From: an uncultured Candidatus Competibacteraceae bacterium
GTDB lineage: Bacteria; Pseudomonadota; Gammaproteobacteria; Competibacterales; Competibacteraceae
NCBI GenBank assembly: GCA_937872125.1
Contig: CALMNY010000374.1
Coordinates: forward strand, 1-7,202
Reading direction: 5' to 3'
Length of the DNA stretch: 7,202 nucleotides
Under the pieces are notes generated by a model, which worked only from the letters and a program-made list of their open reading frames with translations, did not search any database and was not told the DNA's origin. The translations under genes and the position numbers were made by a program. Of this stretch, positions 1 through 6,447 are shown piece after piece (position 1 is the stretch's first letter; every line of letters begins with the position of its first letter).

Positions 1-3000
1 ATCGAGGCTGATGAAACCGGCATCGGCAAGGGCCGGGTGCTGGCCGGACTGGCGCAGTGGGCTTGGCGGGAGCGGCGGCTGGTGCTCTTTCTCACCGAAA
101 AGCCCAACCTGTTTTCCGATTTCTACCGCGACCTGACGCACACCGGGGGCGCGGCCCAGGCCCGTCCGGTGATCCTGAACGAGGGCGTGGCGATCAAGGA
201 CACCGAACGCGGCCACACCCTGCTGCGGCCCACCCTGGCGGGCGAACTCCGGCGCTGGATCGACGCCGGCGCGCTGCCACCGAACTGCAACCTGGTGCTG
301 GCCACCTATTCGCAGATCAACCGGCCGTGGTCCCAGTGCCCCAAGGCCCGCTGGCTGCTGGCCATCGCCGAGCGGGAGCGCCCGCTGGTCATCGCCGACG
401 AGTCGCACAACGCCGCCGGCGGTTCGAACACGTTCGAGAACGTGCGCGCCCTGGTCGCGGCCGCCTCGGGCGTGGTGTTTTCCAGCGCCACCTACGCCAA
501 GCGCCCCGACAACCTGGAACTGTACGCGCCGGTGCTGCCCGCGCCCTACCGCCGCGACTGCCTGACCGAACTGCTGCACGCGGGCGGCGCGCCGCTGCAG
601 GAAGTGTTCTCCCAGATGCTGGCCGAGGACGGCGTTCTGGTCCGCCGCGAGCACGATCTCAGCCAGATCGCGTTTCGCACCGCGCCGGACCGCCGCCGCG
701 AAGCTCGCAACCGCGACCTCGCCGACCGGCTGGCCGGCATTCTGGAACAAATGGCCTACCTCGGCGGCGACATTCAGGCCATGATCAACGAGGAGAACCA
801 GCGGCTGGCCGAGGCGCTGGGCGACAGCGACGAACGCCGGGGCGCGCGGGCGGGCTTGCAGTCGATGAACTTCGGGTCGCGGCTGTACCAGCTCAACCGG
901 TTGTTCCTGCTGGCGCTCAAGGTCGATCACGCCGTGGAGTTCGGGTTGGGTGAACTCCAGGCCGGTCGCAAGCCGGTGTTCGTGCTCGAGCACACCCTGG
1001 AAACCCTGCTGCGCGAGGTGATCACCAACCGGTTCGACGACCGGAGCGATGCGCTCGGCGACGACGACCCTCCCGAACGGCCCGCCGCGCCCGATCCCCA
1101 ACCGACGACCACGCGCCTGCCACTGGAGGATGCCGCACCGGAACCCGGCGCGGCGCACGCTCCGTCCGACACCTATCCCGCCCTCCACTTCCGCGATGCG
1201 CTGCAACGGGTGCTGGACCGGATGATGACCCTCACCCGCCGCGACCGCTACGGCGGCGCCACCCAGGAACCGATCCACGCGCCCGAGCTGTGGGCCTTGC
1301 ACGCCCACATCAGCCGGCAGATCGCCCGGTTCCCCGATCTGGAACTGTCGCCGCTGGATCGGGTGCGGCAATCCCTCGAACAGCACGGCTACCGGTGCGG
1401 CGAACTGTCGGGACGGCAGTTCTGGCTGCGGCTCGAGCCGGGCGCCGCCGGCGAGGGGCGGATGGTGGTCCAGCCGCGCCCGGCGGAGGATCGCAGCGAT
1501 CTGATTTTTCGCTTCAACACCGATCAGTATCAGGCCCTGATCCTGACCCGCTCGGGGGCGACCGGCCTGAGCCTGCACGCCCGCGCCGACGTGCCGGGCT
1601 GGAGTTCGGCGCCCCGGGCGCTGTTCGAACTGCAAATCCCGCAGAACGTGGCCGAGCGCATCCAGTTCTGGGGCCGGGTCAACCGCCGGGGCCAGTGCGC
1701 GCCGCCCGTGGTGGTCACCCCGACCACCGGCCTGCCGGGCGAGGTGCGGCTGATCGCCATGCAGAACGCCAAGCTGCGGCAACTGTCGGCCAACACCACC
1801 AGCAGTCAGGACAACGCGGCGCTGGCGCGGACCATCCCGGACCTGCTCAACGCCATCGGCAACCGGGTCGCCCGCGACTGGGCGGCCCAGAATCCGGCCG
1901 AGGCGCTGCGGCTCGACGCCGCCGTGTCCCGGGAACGGGATGGGTTGCCGCTGTGGTACGTCAACCGGGTGATGAGCCGGATTCTGCTGTTCCCGGTGGA
2001 CCAGCAGGAGCGGTTGCTCGATCAATGGAGCGGCAACTACGCCGGCATTCTGGAGCATTACCGCAGTCAGGGCCTGCATCCGTTCCGCACCGCCGAGGCC
2101 GACTGGCGCGCCGAAACCGTCGGCCAGCAGTTGTTCGAGGGCACGGCGGCGGCGGACCCCGACAGCGTGTTCCTGGCGCCGATTTACTACACCACCGTGC
2201 AGTATGACGAACGCTTGAATCCGCTGAGCGGCGAGCGGGTGCAGCGCCTGCTCGACCGGGGGGCGGCTCGCTACGACGCGGCGGCCACCCGGGCGGAGTT
2301 CGTCGCCGTGCAGGCGCGGCGCCTCCAGCAGGCGACCCAGCCGCACGGCCGCTTCCCCGGCGTGGCCAGCGTCGAGGAGGGCCTGGCCGCGCCCGACGAC
2401 AACCCGGTCAAGACCGTGCATCAGGCCTTGCAGGTGATCGCCCGTTTTCTCGATGCGGTGCAGATCGGTACGACGCTGGAATGGTACGACGCCCGGTCGC
2501 CGGTCGAGCCGGCGGACGGCGCGGACCCGACCGAAACGGTCCTGCGGCGCGGGCGGGTGGTCGAGATCGATCCGCCGTTGGAGAAAGGCGCCCACCTGGC
2601 GGGTCAGTATCTGGTGCGGCTGGCTCTCCCCGGCGAGCCGCGCCTGGTGACCCGGTCGGTCTACGGCCTGCACCAGGCCGACTACGCCGTCAGTCCGACC
2701 CCGCTGCGGCTGGAGGACTTCGACCGGGCCGAGCGCGGTCTGGTGCGGCGCCGGCGCCACCTGCTCACCGGCAACCTGTACGCCGCCCTGCAACTCGCCA
2801 CCCGCGAGAATCTGGGCCGGCCGCAACTGTTCACCGACGCCGAGGGCCAGCGCCAGCGCGGCGTGCTGCTGCACGCGGACTACACCCTGACCGAACTGCG
2901 CGACCAGCCGGTCCTGCTGCGCGGTCCCGCCGTGCTGGCGGCGTGCGTGGCGCACGCGCTCCAGCAGCGCCCGCTGCCGCTCACCGTCCTGATCGCCCAG

Positions 3001-3375
3001 ACCGACGACGGCGGCCATCCGCTCCAGTTCGACCGGCGGCGGGATTTCGTGCTGGAGGTCGAGGCGGACGCGGTGCGGCTCAGCATCCCCGGCGCGCACG
3101 CCCGCAACGCGGTCCTGTTGCATTCCCAGGCCTGGCGGGCGTTGCCGCTGGCCGGCGAGCCGCTGGCCGGCGACCGCGCCGTCATGACGATGCGGATCGA
3201 ACCGGCGGATCGCGCCGCTGTGCTCGCCGTTTTGGGGGAAACGTTCGCCTGGTACGCGCCCGCCAAATACCGGGACTGGTATAACACCCAGCACGAGCCG
3301 TCGGCCACGCCCCGTTCCGAAAGCGCGGTCGCACGCGGCGAGCCGGCGCGCGCGGCGCCCCCACCCCGGCCTTGA
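1..3375 (+). CDS. Strawberry notch-type SF2 helicase/ATPase, 5'-truncated by window edge
   Basis: The reading frame is open from base 1 and gives 1124 residues; the true start lies upstream. Numbering from the first visible codon, a Walker A variant DETGIGKGR is at residues 4-12, a FLTEKPNLFSDFY stretch at about 30-42, a DESH Walker B box at 133-136, and an SSAT motif III at about 161-164. The second RecA lobe shows RSGATGLSLHA (about 517-527) and GRVNRRGQ (558-565) as motifs V and VI. This combination is characteristic of the strawberry notch (Sno/SBNO) branch of SNF2-like helicases, which in bacteria occur on phages, plasmids and islands, sometimes fused to DNA methyltransferases as in DarB-like proteins. 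About 350 residues separate motifs III and V and include a Pro-rich linker (about 354-390). The roughly 560-residue C-terminal part carries a HLLTGNLYAAL segment whose role is not known to me. A predicted role as a cytoplasmic NTP-driven DNA or nucleoprotein translocase is inference; a methyltransferase domain upstream cannot be excluded. Confidence 0.88.
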   Translation: MEADETGIGKGRVLAGLAQWAWRERRLVLFLTEKPNLFSDFYRDLTHTGGAAQARPVILNEGVAIKDTERGHTLLRPTLAGELRRWIDAGALPPNCNLVLATYSQINRPWSQCPKARWLLAIAERERPLVIADESHNAAGGSNTFENVRALVAAASGVVFSSATYAKRPDNLELYAPVLPAPYRRDCLTELLHAGGAPLQEVFSQMLAEDGVLVRREHDLSQIAFRTAPDRRREARNRDLADRLAGILEQMAYLGGDIQAMINEENQRLAEALGDSDERRGARAGLQSMNFGSRLYQLNRLFLLALKVDHAVEFGLGELQAGRKPVFVLEHTLETLLREVITNRFDDRSDALGDDDPPERPAAPDPQPTTTRLPLEDAAPEPGAAHAPSDTYPALHFRDALQRVLDRMMTLTRRDRYGGATQEPIHAPELWALHAHISRQIARFPDLELSPLDRVRQSLEQHGYRCGELSGRQFWLRLEPGAAGEGRMVVQPRPAEDRSDLIFRFNTDQYQALILTRSGATGLSLHARADVPGWSSAPRALFELQIPQNVAERIQFWGRVNRRGQCAPPVVVTPTTGLPGEVRLIAMQNAKLRQLSANTTSSQDNAALARTIPDLLNAIGNRVARDWAAQNPAEALRLDAAVSRERDGLPLWYVNRVMSRILLFPVDQQERLLDQWSGNYAGILEHYRSQGLHPFRTAEADWRAETVGQQLFEGTAAADPDSVFLAPIYYTTVQYDERLNPLSGERVQRLLDRGAARYDAAATRAEFVAVQARRLQQATQPHGRFPGVASVEEGLAAPDDNPVKTVHQALQVIARFLDAVQIGTTLEWYDARSPVEPADGADPTETVLRRGRVVEIDPPLEKGAHLAGQYLVRLALPGEPRLVTRSVYGLHQADYAVSPTPLRLEDFDRAERGLVRRRRHLLTGNLYAALQLATRENLGRPQLFTDAEGQRQRGVLLHADYTLTELRDQPVLLRGPAVLAACVAHALQQRPLPLTVLIAQTDDGGHPLQFDRRRDFVLEVEADAVRLSIPGAHARNAVLLHSQAWRALPLAGEPLAGDRAVMTMRIEPADRAAVLAVLGETFAWYAPAKYRDWYNTQHEPSATPRSESAVARGEPARAAPPPRP
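3144..3173 (+). repeat. Perfect 15-bp tandem duplication inside the helicase gene
   Basis: GCCGCTGGCCGGCGA occurs twice back to back (3144-3158 and 3159-3173). Fifteen bases is five codons, so the frame is kept and the protein reads PLAGE-PLAGD near its C-terminus. It looks like a slippage duplication in a tolerant loop; the following codon difference (GAG versus GAC) lies just at the edge of the unit. Confidence 0.9.
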
Positions 3376-3416
3376 GCCGAACATCGATCCTACCCGGCTT
3401 CCGCCGCCACCCACCC

Positions 3417-3420
3417 GGAG
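3417..3420 (+). promoter_or_regulatory. Ribosome binding site for the 157-residue gene
   Basis: GGAG lies 8 bases before the ATG at 3429. It decides the start: the frame is open further upstream to a TTG at 3372 that overlaps the helicase stop, but that codon has no such site in front of it and the extra 19 residues are unremarkable. Confidence 0.7.
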
Positions 3421-3428
3421 CGAACTCC

Positions 3429-3902
3429 ATGAACTTCTTACCGATCGGTCCCGAATTCACCGACCTGGTCGGCCAAACGCTGTCCCTGGCCGAGTTTCAC
3501 CGAGCGTTGGGCATCGCCCCCCCGCTGGCGCCCGGCGAGGAAATCACCTGGGTGGGGCTGGATGCCCGAACCGAGACCGGGATCAACGCCCTGCTCGCCT
3601 GTTACGATCCTGCGGTGGAGGGCGAGCCGTTCGACGTGACGCTGGCCGTGTACGAAACCGTGCAACAGCGCGATCCCGCCGGCCACGACCGGGGGATGGC
3701 TCGCCAACGGCGGGCGGTACTGGAACTGGTTCGGGAGGCCGGATCGCCCGACCGGCTGCGGGTGACCGCCGCCGCCGTGCCGGAGTCGGATCGGGAACGA
3801 CCGCTGGTCGAGGTGCTGCGGGAACTGCGGAGTGTGCTGGCGTCTTGGCCGAACGAGCGGTCCAACCGGCTGGCGTCCGCCCCCTCCGAGCCGGAACCGT
3901 GA
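3429..3902 (+). CDS. Uncharacterised 157-residue protein downstream of the helicase
   Basis: I do not recognise a family. The product is a small soluble protein with no signal peptide, no membrane segment and no cysteine cluster. The N-terminal half is mixed (LVGQTLSLAEFHRALGI, then WVGLDARTETGINALLACYD at about residues 41-60), followed by a possible beta-strand and a charged RQRR helix (about 94-110). A C-terminal helix PLVEVLRELRSVLASW (about 128-143) is followed by a Ser/Pro/Glu-rich tail that looks disordered. The gene begins 53 bases after the helicase stop, in the same direction and without a terminator between, so co-transcription is likely and a role as helicase partner is a reasonable inference. 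The ATG at 3429 is chosen over the TTG at 3372 because of the GGAG site. Confidence is high that it is a gene and nil about function. Confidence 0.8.
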   Translation: MNFLPIGPEFTDLVGQTLSLAEFHRALGIAPPLAPGEEITWVGLDARTETGINALLACYDPAVEGEPFDVTLAVYETVQQRDPAGHDRGMARQRRAVLELVREAGSPDRLRVTAAAVPESDRERPLVEVLRELRSVLASWPNERSNRLASAPSEPEP

Positions 3903-3925
3903 GGGCGGCTCGACCGCGCTCTTCT

Positions 3926-3964
3926 GTCGTTCCCCCCTTCAAGCTGGCCGGGGTGGGGAACGAC
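3926..3964. terminator. Perfect 10-bp stem-loop between convergent genes
   Basis: GTCGTTCCCC (3926-3935) and GGGGAACGAC (3955-3964) are exact inverse complements around a 19-base loop, in which a further CC/GG pair can form across a one-base bulge. It lies 23 bases after the 157-residue gene's stop and 48 bases beyond the ATPase stop on the other strand, the right place for a shared terminator of converging units. Neither side is followed by a T-run, so it is not a canonical Rho-independent terminator; it may act as an RNA 3'-end stabiliser or be a cruciform or protein site. Confidence 0.5.
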
Positions 3965-3976
3965 TCATCGGCGGAT

Positions 3977-4016
3977 TGACTCACTGACTTATTGACTTAC
4001 TTGCTCATTGACTCAC
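3977..4016. repeat. Five tandem 8-bp units carrying stop codons in all six frames
   Basis: The units are TGACTCAC, TGACTTAT, TGACTTAC, TTGCTCAT and TGACTCAC, with no spacer. A further match, CGACTCAT at 3961-3968, is in the same 8-base phase, so a decayed array may begin there. Four units start with TGA and these fall in all three + frames (3977, 3985, 3993, 4009). Every unit also carries TCA or TTA, a stop on the - strand, at 3981, 3989, 3997, 4005 and 4013, again covering all three frames. The last of these is the stop codon of the ATPase gene. The unit length, not a multiple of three, is what spreads the stops across frames. Confidence 0.88.
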
Positions 4017-5185
4017 AACGACGCCAGCATGGTCGCCATCTCGCGCACGCTGATGGCTTCGACGCCGTCCGCCACCGGATAGCGCTCCTCGCCGGAATAG
4101 ACGACAAAGGCCTTTGCCGGCTTCAGATCCTGGCGGGCGTGGTGGAAACCCCGTTCGAGCTTCGCCGCCAGGCCGCGCTTGATTTCGATGGCCCATCGTT
4201 CTCCGTCCGGTCGTTCCAGCACCAGATCAATTTCCGCGCCGACGGCCGTCCGATAAAACAGCGGTTGCGTTCGCCACGGCAGTACCGCCAGCAGATTTTC
4301 CAGCACGAATCCTTCCCAACTGGCCCCGATCACCGGATGGCCGGCCAGTCGATCCAGCGTCTCGATATTCAGCAGAGCGTGCAGCAAACCGCTGTCGCGC
4401 ACGTAAACCTTGGGCGCTTTTACCAGCCGCTTGCCGAGGTTGGCATGGTAGGGCGGCAAGCGCCGCACCAGCAGTAGATCGACCAGGAGATCAATATAGC
4501 GCGTCACGGTCTGGGTGCTGATCGCCAGGGCACGGCCCAGTTCCGAGGCGTTCAGCAGGCCCCCCTGGTGATGGGCCAGCATGGTCCACAGCCGTTCCAG
4601 AGTCTCGGCCGGGATGCGCGGGCCGAACATCGGCACGTCCCGTTCGAGAGTGGTGCGAATGAAGTCCTTGCGTCGCGCCAGACTTTCGGCGTCATCCACG
4701 GCGAGATAGTGATTCGGGAAGCCGCCGCGCAGCCACAATTGTTCAAGCCCCGGGCGTTGCGCGTCAACTTCGAGCACCGTCAGCGGCGTGAGATTCACAT
4801 AGGCGATGCGTCCGGCCAGGCTCTCACCCGACTGGCGCAGCAGATCAATGGACGCCGACCCTAGAATGAGAAACCGCCCGACGCCTTTGCTCTTGCGGCG
4901 ACCCGCGTCGATAACACCCCGCAGGGTCTGGAACAGTTCCGGCATCCGATGGATTTCATCGAGAATCACCAGCCGGTCTTCGAATCGCTCCAGGTACAGG
5001 CGCGGGCTGGCCAGCTTGGCGCGGTCCTCCTGATCCTCCAAATCGAGATACAGCGCATTCCGCTGCTCGCCGAGCATCCGCGCCAGCGTCGTCTTCCCAA
5101 CCTGGCGTGGACCGATCAGGGCGACGGCGGCCTGACGATTCAGGGCGGACTGGACGATGGAAGCGGCATGTCGCTGGATTAACAT
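4013..5185 (-). CDS. AAA-type ATPase with DUF4143 C-terminal domain
   Basis: The 390-residue product has the length and layout of the large AAA_14/DUF4143 family. Walker A GPRQVGKTT is at 25-33, Walker B LVILDEIH at 72-79 and a sensor-1-like LILGSAS at 107-113. A winged-helix-like segment (about 212-246) contains ASELGRALAISTQTVTRYID. The DUF4143 part has SWEGFVLENLL (289-299) and then EIDLVLE...WAIEIKRG (318-338), with D320, E334 and K336 spaced like a PD-(D/E)XK nuclease fold. The family's biological role is poorly established; nucleic-acid-related ATPase activity is inference. The ATG at 5185 is chosen because MLIQRHAASIV is the normal family N-terminus and an AAGAAG purine stretch precedes it; upstream codons to 5323 are in AT-rich non-family sequence. 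The stop lies inside the 8-mer array. Such genes are often patchily distributed, fitting its position across a broken gene. Confidence 0.93.
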   Translation of the reverse strand: MLIQRHAASIVQSALNRQAAVALIGPRQVGKTTLARMLGEQRNALYLDLEDQEDRAKLASPRLYLERFEDRLVILDEIHRMPELFQTLRGVIDAGRRKSKGVGRFLILGSASIDLLRQSGESLAGRIAYVNLTPLTVLEVDAQRPGLEQLWLRGGFPNHYLAVDDAESLARRKDFIRTTLERDVPMFGPRIPAETLERLWTMLAHHQGGLLNASELGRALAISTQTVTRYIDLLVDLLLVRRLPPYHANLGKRLVKAPKVYVRDSGLLHALLNIETLDRLAGHPVIGASWEGFVLENLLAVLPWRTQPLFYRTAVGAEIDLVLERPDGERWAIEIKRGLAAKLERGFHHARQDLKPAKAFVVYSGEERYPVADGVEAISVREMATMLASL

Positions 5186-5347
5186 TGCAAATCTTCTTCG
5201 AGATGGAAGAAATGCAATAATATAAATTGATTGGCCAATAGGCCAGACCCACCTTCCCGTGAAGGAAACCAGAAATAAAGTAAGCCGGTAACAACGCTTG
5301 CTGGCTGAGTGACACCCCAACATAGCCGCCGATACATCGCAAACCCG
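5186..5347. other. AT-rich junction and probable ATPase promoter region
   Basis: Bases 5201-5290 are 37 of 90 G+C (41%), clearly poorer than the surrounding genes. On the - strand a TATATT box (5219-5224) could be a -10 element for the ATPase, but no convincing -35 is placed 16-18 bases upstream. No reading frame here resembles the missing part of Thg1 or any protein I recognise. This looks like foreign or residual sequence brought in with the ATPase, ending at the Thg1 break near 5348-5370. Confidence 0.5.
5230..5245. promoter_or_regulatory. Overlapping palindromes, possible operator
   Basis: ATTGGCCAAT (5230-5239) is a perfect 10-bp palindrome. It overlaps a second inverted repeat, TGGCC-AATA-GGCCA (5232-5245). 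Both sit just upstream, on the - strand, of the TATATT box, where a repressor or activator of the ATPase gene would bind. The symmetry is seen in the sequence; the regulatory role is inference. Confidence 0.35.
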
Positions 5348-5488
5348 CTACGCTTTCGATTGTGGCGCCACCAATTGGCCGAAACCGCGCCCGTCCAGGC
5401 GCGCGACCAGGTACAAACCCGGCAACGCGCAGTGATCGTGGGCGGTCTCGAACACCCGCAGCCGCCGATCCAGTTCATCAAAGTTCAT
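5348..5488 (-). pseudogene. N-terminal fragment of a Thg1-like 3'-5' RNA polymerase / tRNA-His guanylyltransferase gene
   Basis: The 46-codon frame begins MNFDELDRRLRVFETAHDHC and continues ALPGLYLVARLDGRGF, which matches the N-terminus of bacterial Thg1-like proteins, including the metal-binding Asp (D32) of the DGR motif. Family members are about 240-280 residues; here similarity ends after roughly 38-40 residues (GQLVAPQSKA, then TAG). The second catalytic carboxylate region (the SDE motif), the rest of the palm domain and the C-terminal domain are absent, and no other frame down to the ATPase resumes them. The product cannot be an active polymerase. Its ATG overlaps the stop of the upstream hydrolase gene (ATGA), so the intact ancestor was translationally coupled to it. 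The recognition is by eye, but the DGRGF context and the ETAHDHC run make it fairly firm. Confidence 0.78.
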
Positions 5489-6447
5489 CGTGCGGATGGC
5501 CTCGGCGCGGTCTGCGCCAGCCAGCCGTCCAGGGCCTGGGCATTGAGGGCGAGATACTCGTCCAGCACGGCGTGGAGCGAGTCGGCCGCCAGCCGCCAGC
5601 CCTGGCGCGCGGCCTCGGCGTTCACCAGCGCCCACAAGCCGGCCAGGAGGCGCGCGCCGCGCTCCGAACCACAGTCCCGCTCGCGCTCGGCCAGCGCCAC
5701 CTGCGCCTCGATCTGGCGCAGCAGATCGCCGCCCAGGCGCGGTACGTCCCGAATCCGGCCGAAGTGGGCGAGGTACAGCGCGGGCGGCTGCAAGGCCAAA
5801 ATCCGGCCCACCGACGCCTGCATGGCCGCCGGGTCGAACTGGGTGGGCGCGATGGCGGGCAGGATCGAGGCACGGCCATCCACATCCAGCTCGCGCAAGG
5901 AGATGCCGAAGGCCTCGCCAGCAAAGAGGCCGCCACTGTGGGTATCGAGCAGGCTCAGGTGGTGGCGGGCATGACCGGGGGTGTCCAGACACACCAAAGT
6001 GCGGCCACCGAGGTCAAGAGTATGACCATCGCCGGCGGCGAGGATGCGCTCGACCGGCACCGGTACTAACTCACCATACAACTGTTCGGCTGCATCCGCG
6101 CCGTAGACGGCCTGGACGGCGGCGAACAACGGCGCCGGGTCGGCCATGTGCCGCACCCCGCGCGGATGCACCACCAGCCGGGCTTCGGGAAAGGTCTGCA
6201 TCATCGCCCCGGCCCCGCCGGCGTGATCCAGATGGACGTGGGTCAGGAAGACGTAATCGACGCGGGTCAGCGGCAGTCCCAGGCTCCGCAAGGCGTCCAA
6301 TACCCGCGGCAGGCAGGCGTTGGTGGCGGTGTCCACCACGGCGACCCGGCCGCCTTCGACGAGGAGATAGATCGCGGCGAGTTGGGGGCGGAGGTAGCCG
6401 GCGTCCACGGCATAAATGCCGGGTTCGTAACACAACAGTTCGATCAT
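5485..6447 (-). CDS. Metallo-beta-lactamase-fold hydrolase
   Basis: The 320-residue product is a soluble MBL-fold protein. The metal motif THVHLDHAGG gives H70, H72, D74 and H75. H159 in DTPGHARHH is the next ligand, and H228 in LAHFG the last. The bridging-Asp position in LFAGEAFG is Glu (E178). H94 in LVVHPRG and D39 (VVDTATN) fit the fold as well. About 90 residues after H228 form a mainly helical C-terminal extension, as in glyoxalase II-like and related subfamilies, where such extensions shape the substrate pocket. The substrate is unknown; a hydrolase acting on an ester, thioester or phosphodiester is as far as the sequence goes. The ATG at 6447 has no strong Shine-Dalgarno site. The gene's stop overlaps the ATG of the broken Thg1-like gene, which suggests a former functional link with tRNA or RNA processing. 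Confidence 0.92.
   Translation of the reverse strand: MIELLCYEPGIYAVDAGYLRPQLAAIYLLVEGGRVAVVDTATNACLPRVLDALRSLGLPLTRVDYVFLTHVHLDHAGGAGAMMQTFPEARLVVHPRGVRHMADPAPLFAAVQAVYGADAAEQLYGELVPVPVERILAAGDGHTLDLGGRTLVCLDTPGHARHHLSLLDTHSGGLFAGEAFGISLRELDVDGRASILPAIAPTQFDPAAMQASVGRILALQPPALYLAHFGRIRDVPRLGGDLLRQIEAQVALAERERDCGSERGARLLAGLWALVNAEAARQGWRLAADSLHAVLDEYLALNAQALDGWLAQTAPRPSAR

Noticed and set aside
37..39. GTG as the start of the helicase
   Set aside because: The frame is open to base 1, and the Walker A motif lies before this codon, so the real start must be upstream of the window.
2481..3284. Long second + strand frame inside the helicase gene
   Set aside because: It is an Arg/Gly/Pro/Ala-rich product typical of an off-frame reading of GC-rich DNA, fully covered by a better gene.
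3977..4016. CRISPR-like array
   Set aside because: The units are 8 bp, contiguous and without spacers, and no cas genes are present.
3992..4477. + strand frame opposite the ATPase C-terminus
   Set aside because: It begins in the 8-mer array, has no ribosome site, and is antisense to conserved DUF4143 coding sequence.
5186..5323. Longer N-terminus for the ATPase, from an ATG at 5323
   Set aside because: The extra 46 residues lie in AT-rich non-family sequence, while the ATG at 5185 gives the standard family N-terminus with a purine-rich ribosome site.
5186..5347. Frameshifted continuation of the Thg1-like gene
   Set aside because: None of the three - strand frames shows the SDE motif or other Thg1-like residues, so this is loss of sequence and not a simple frameshift.
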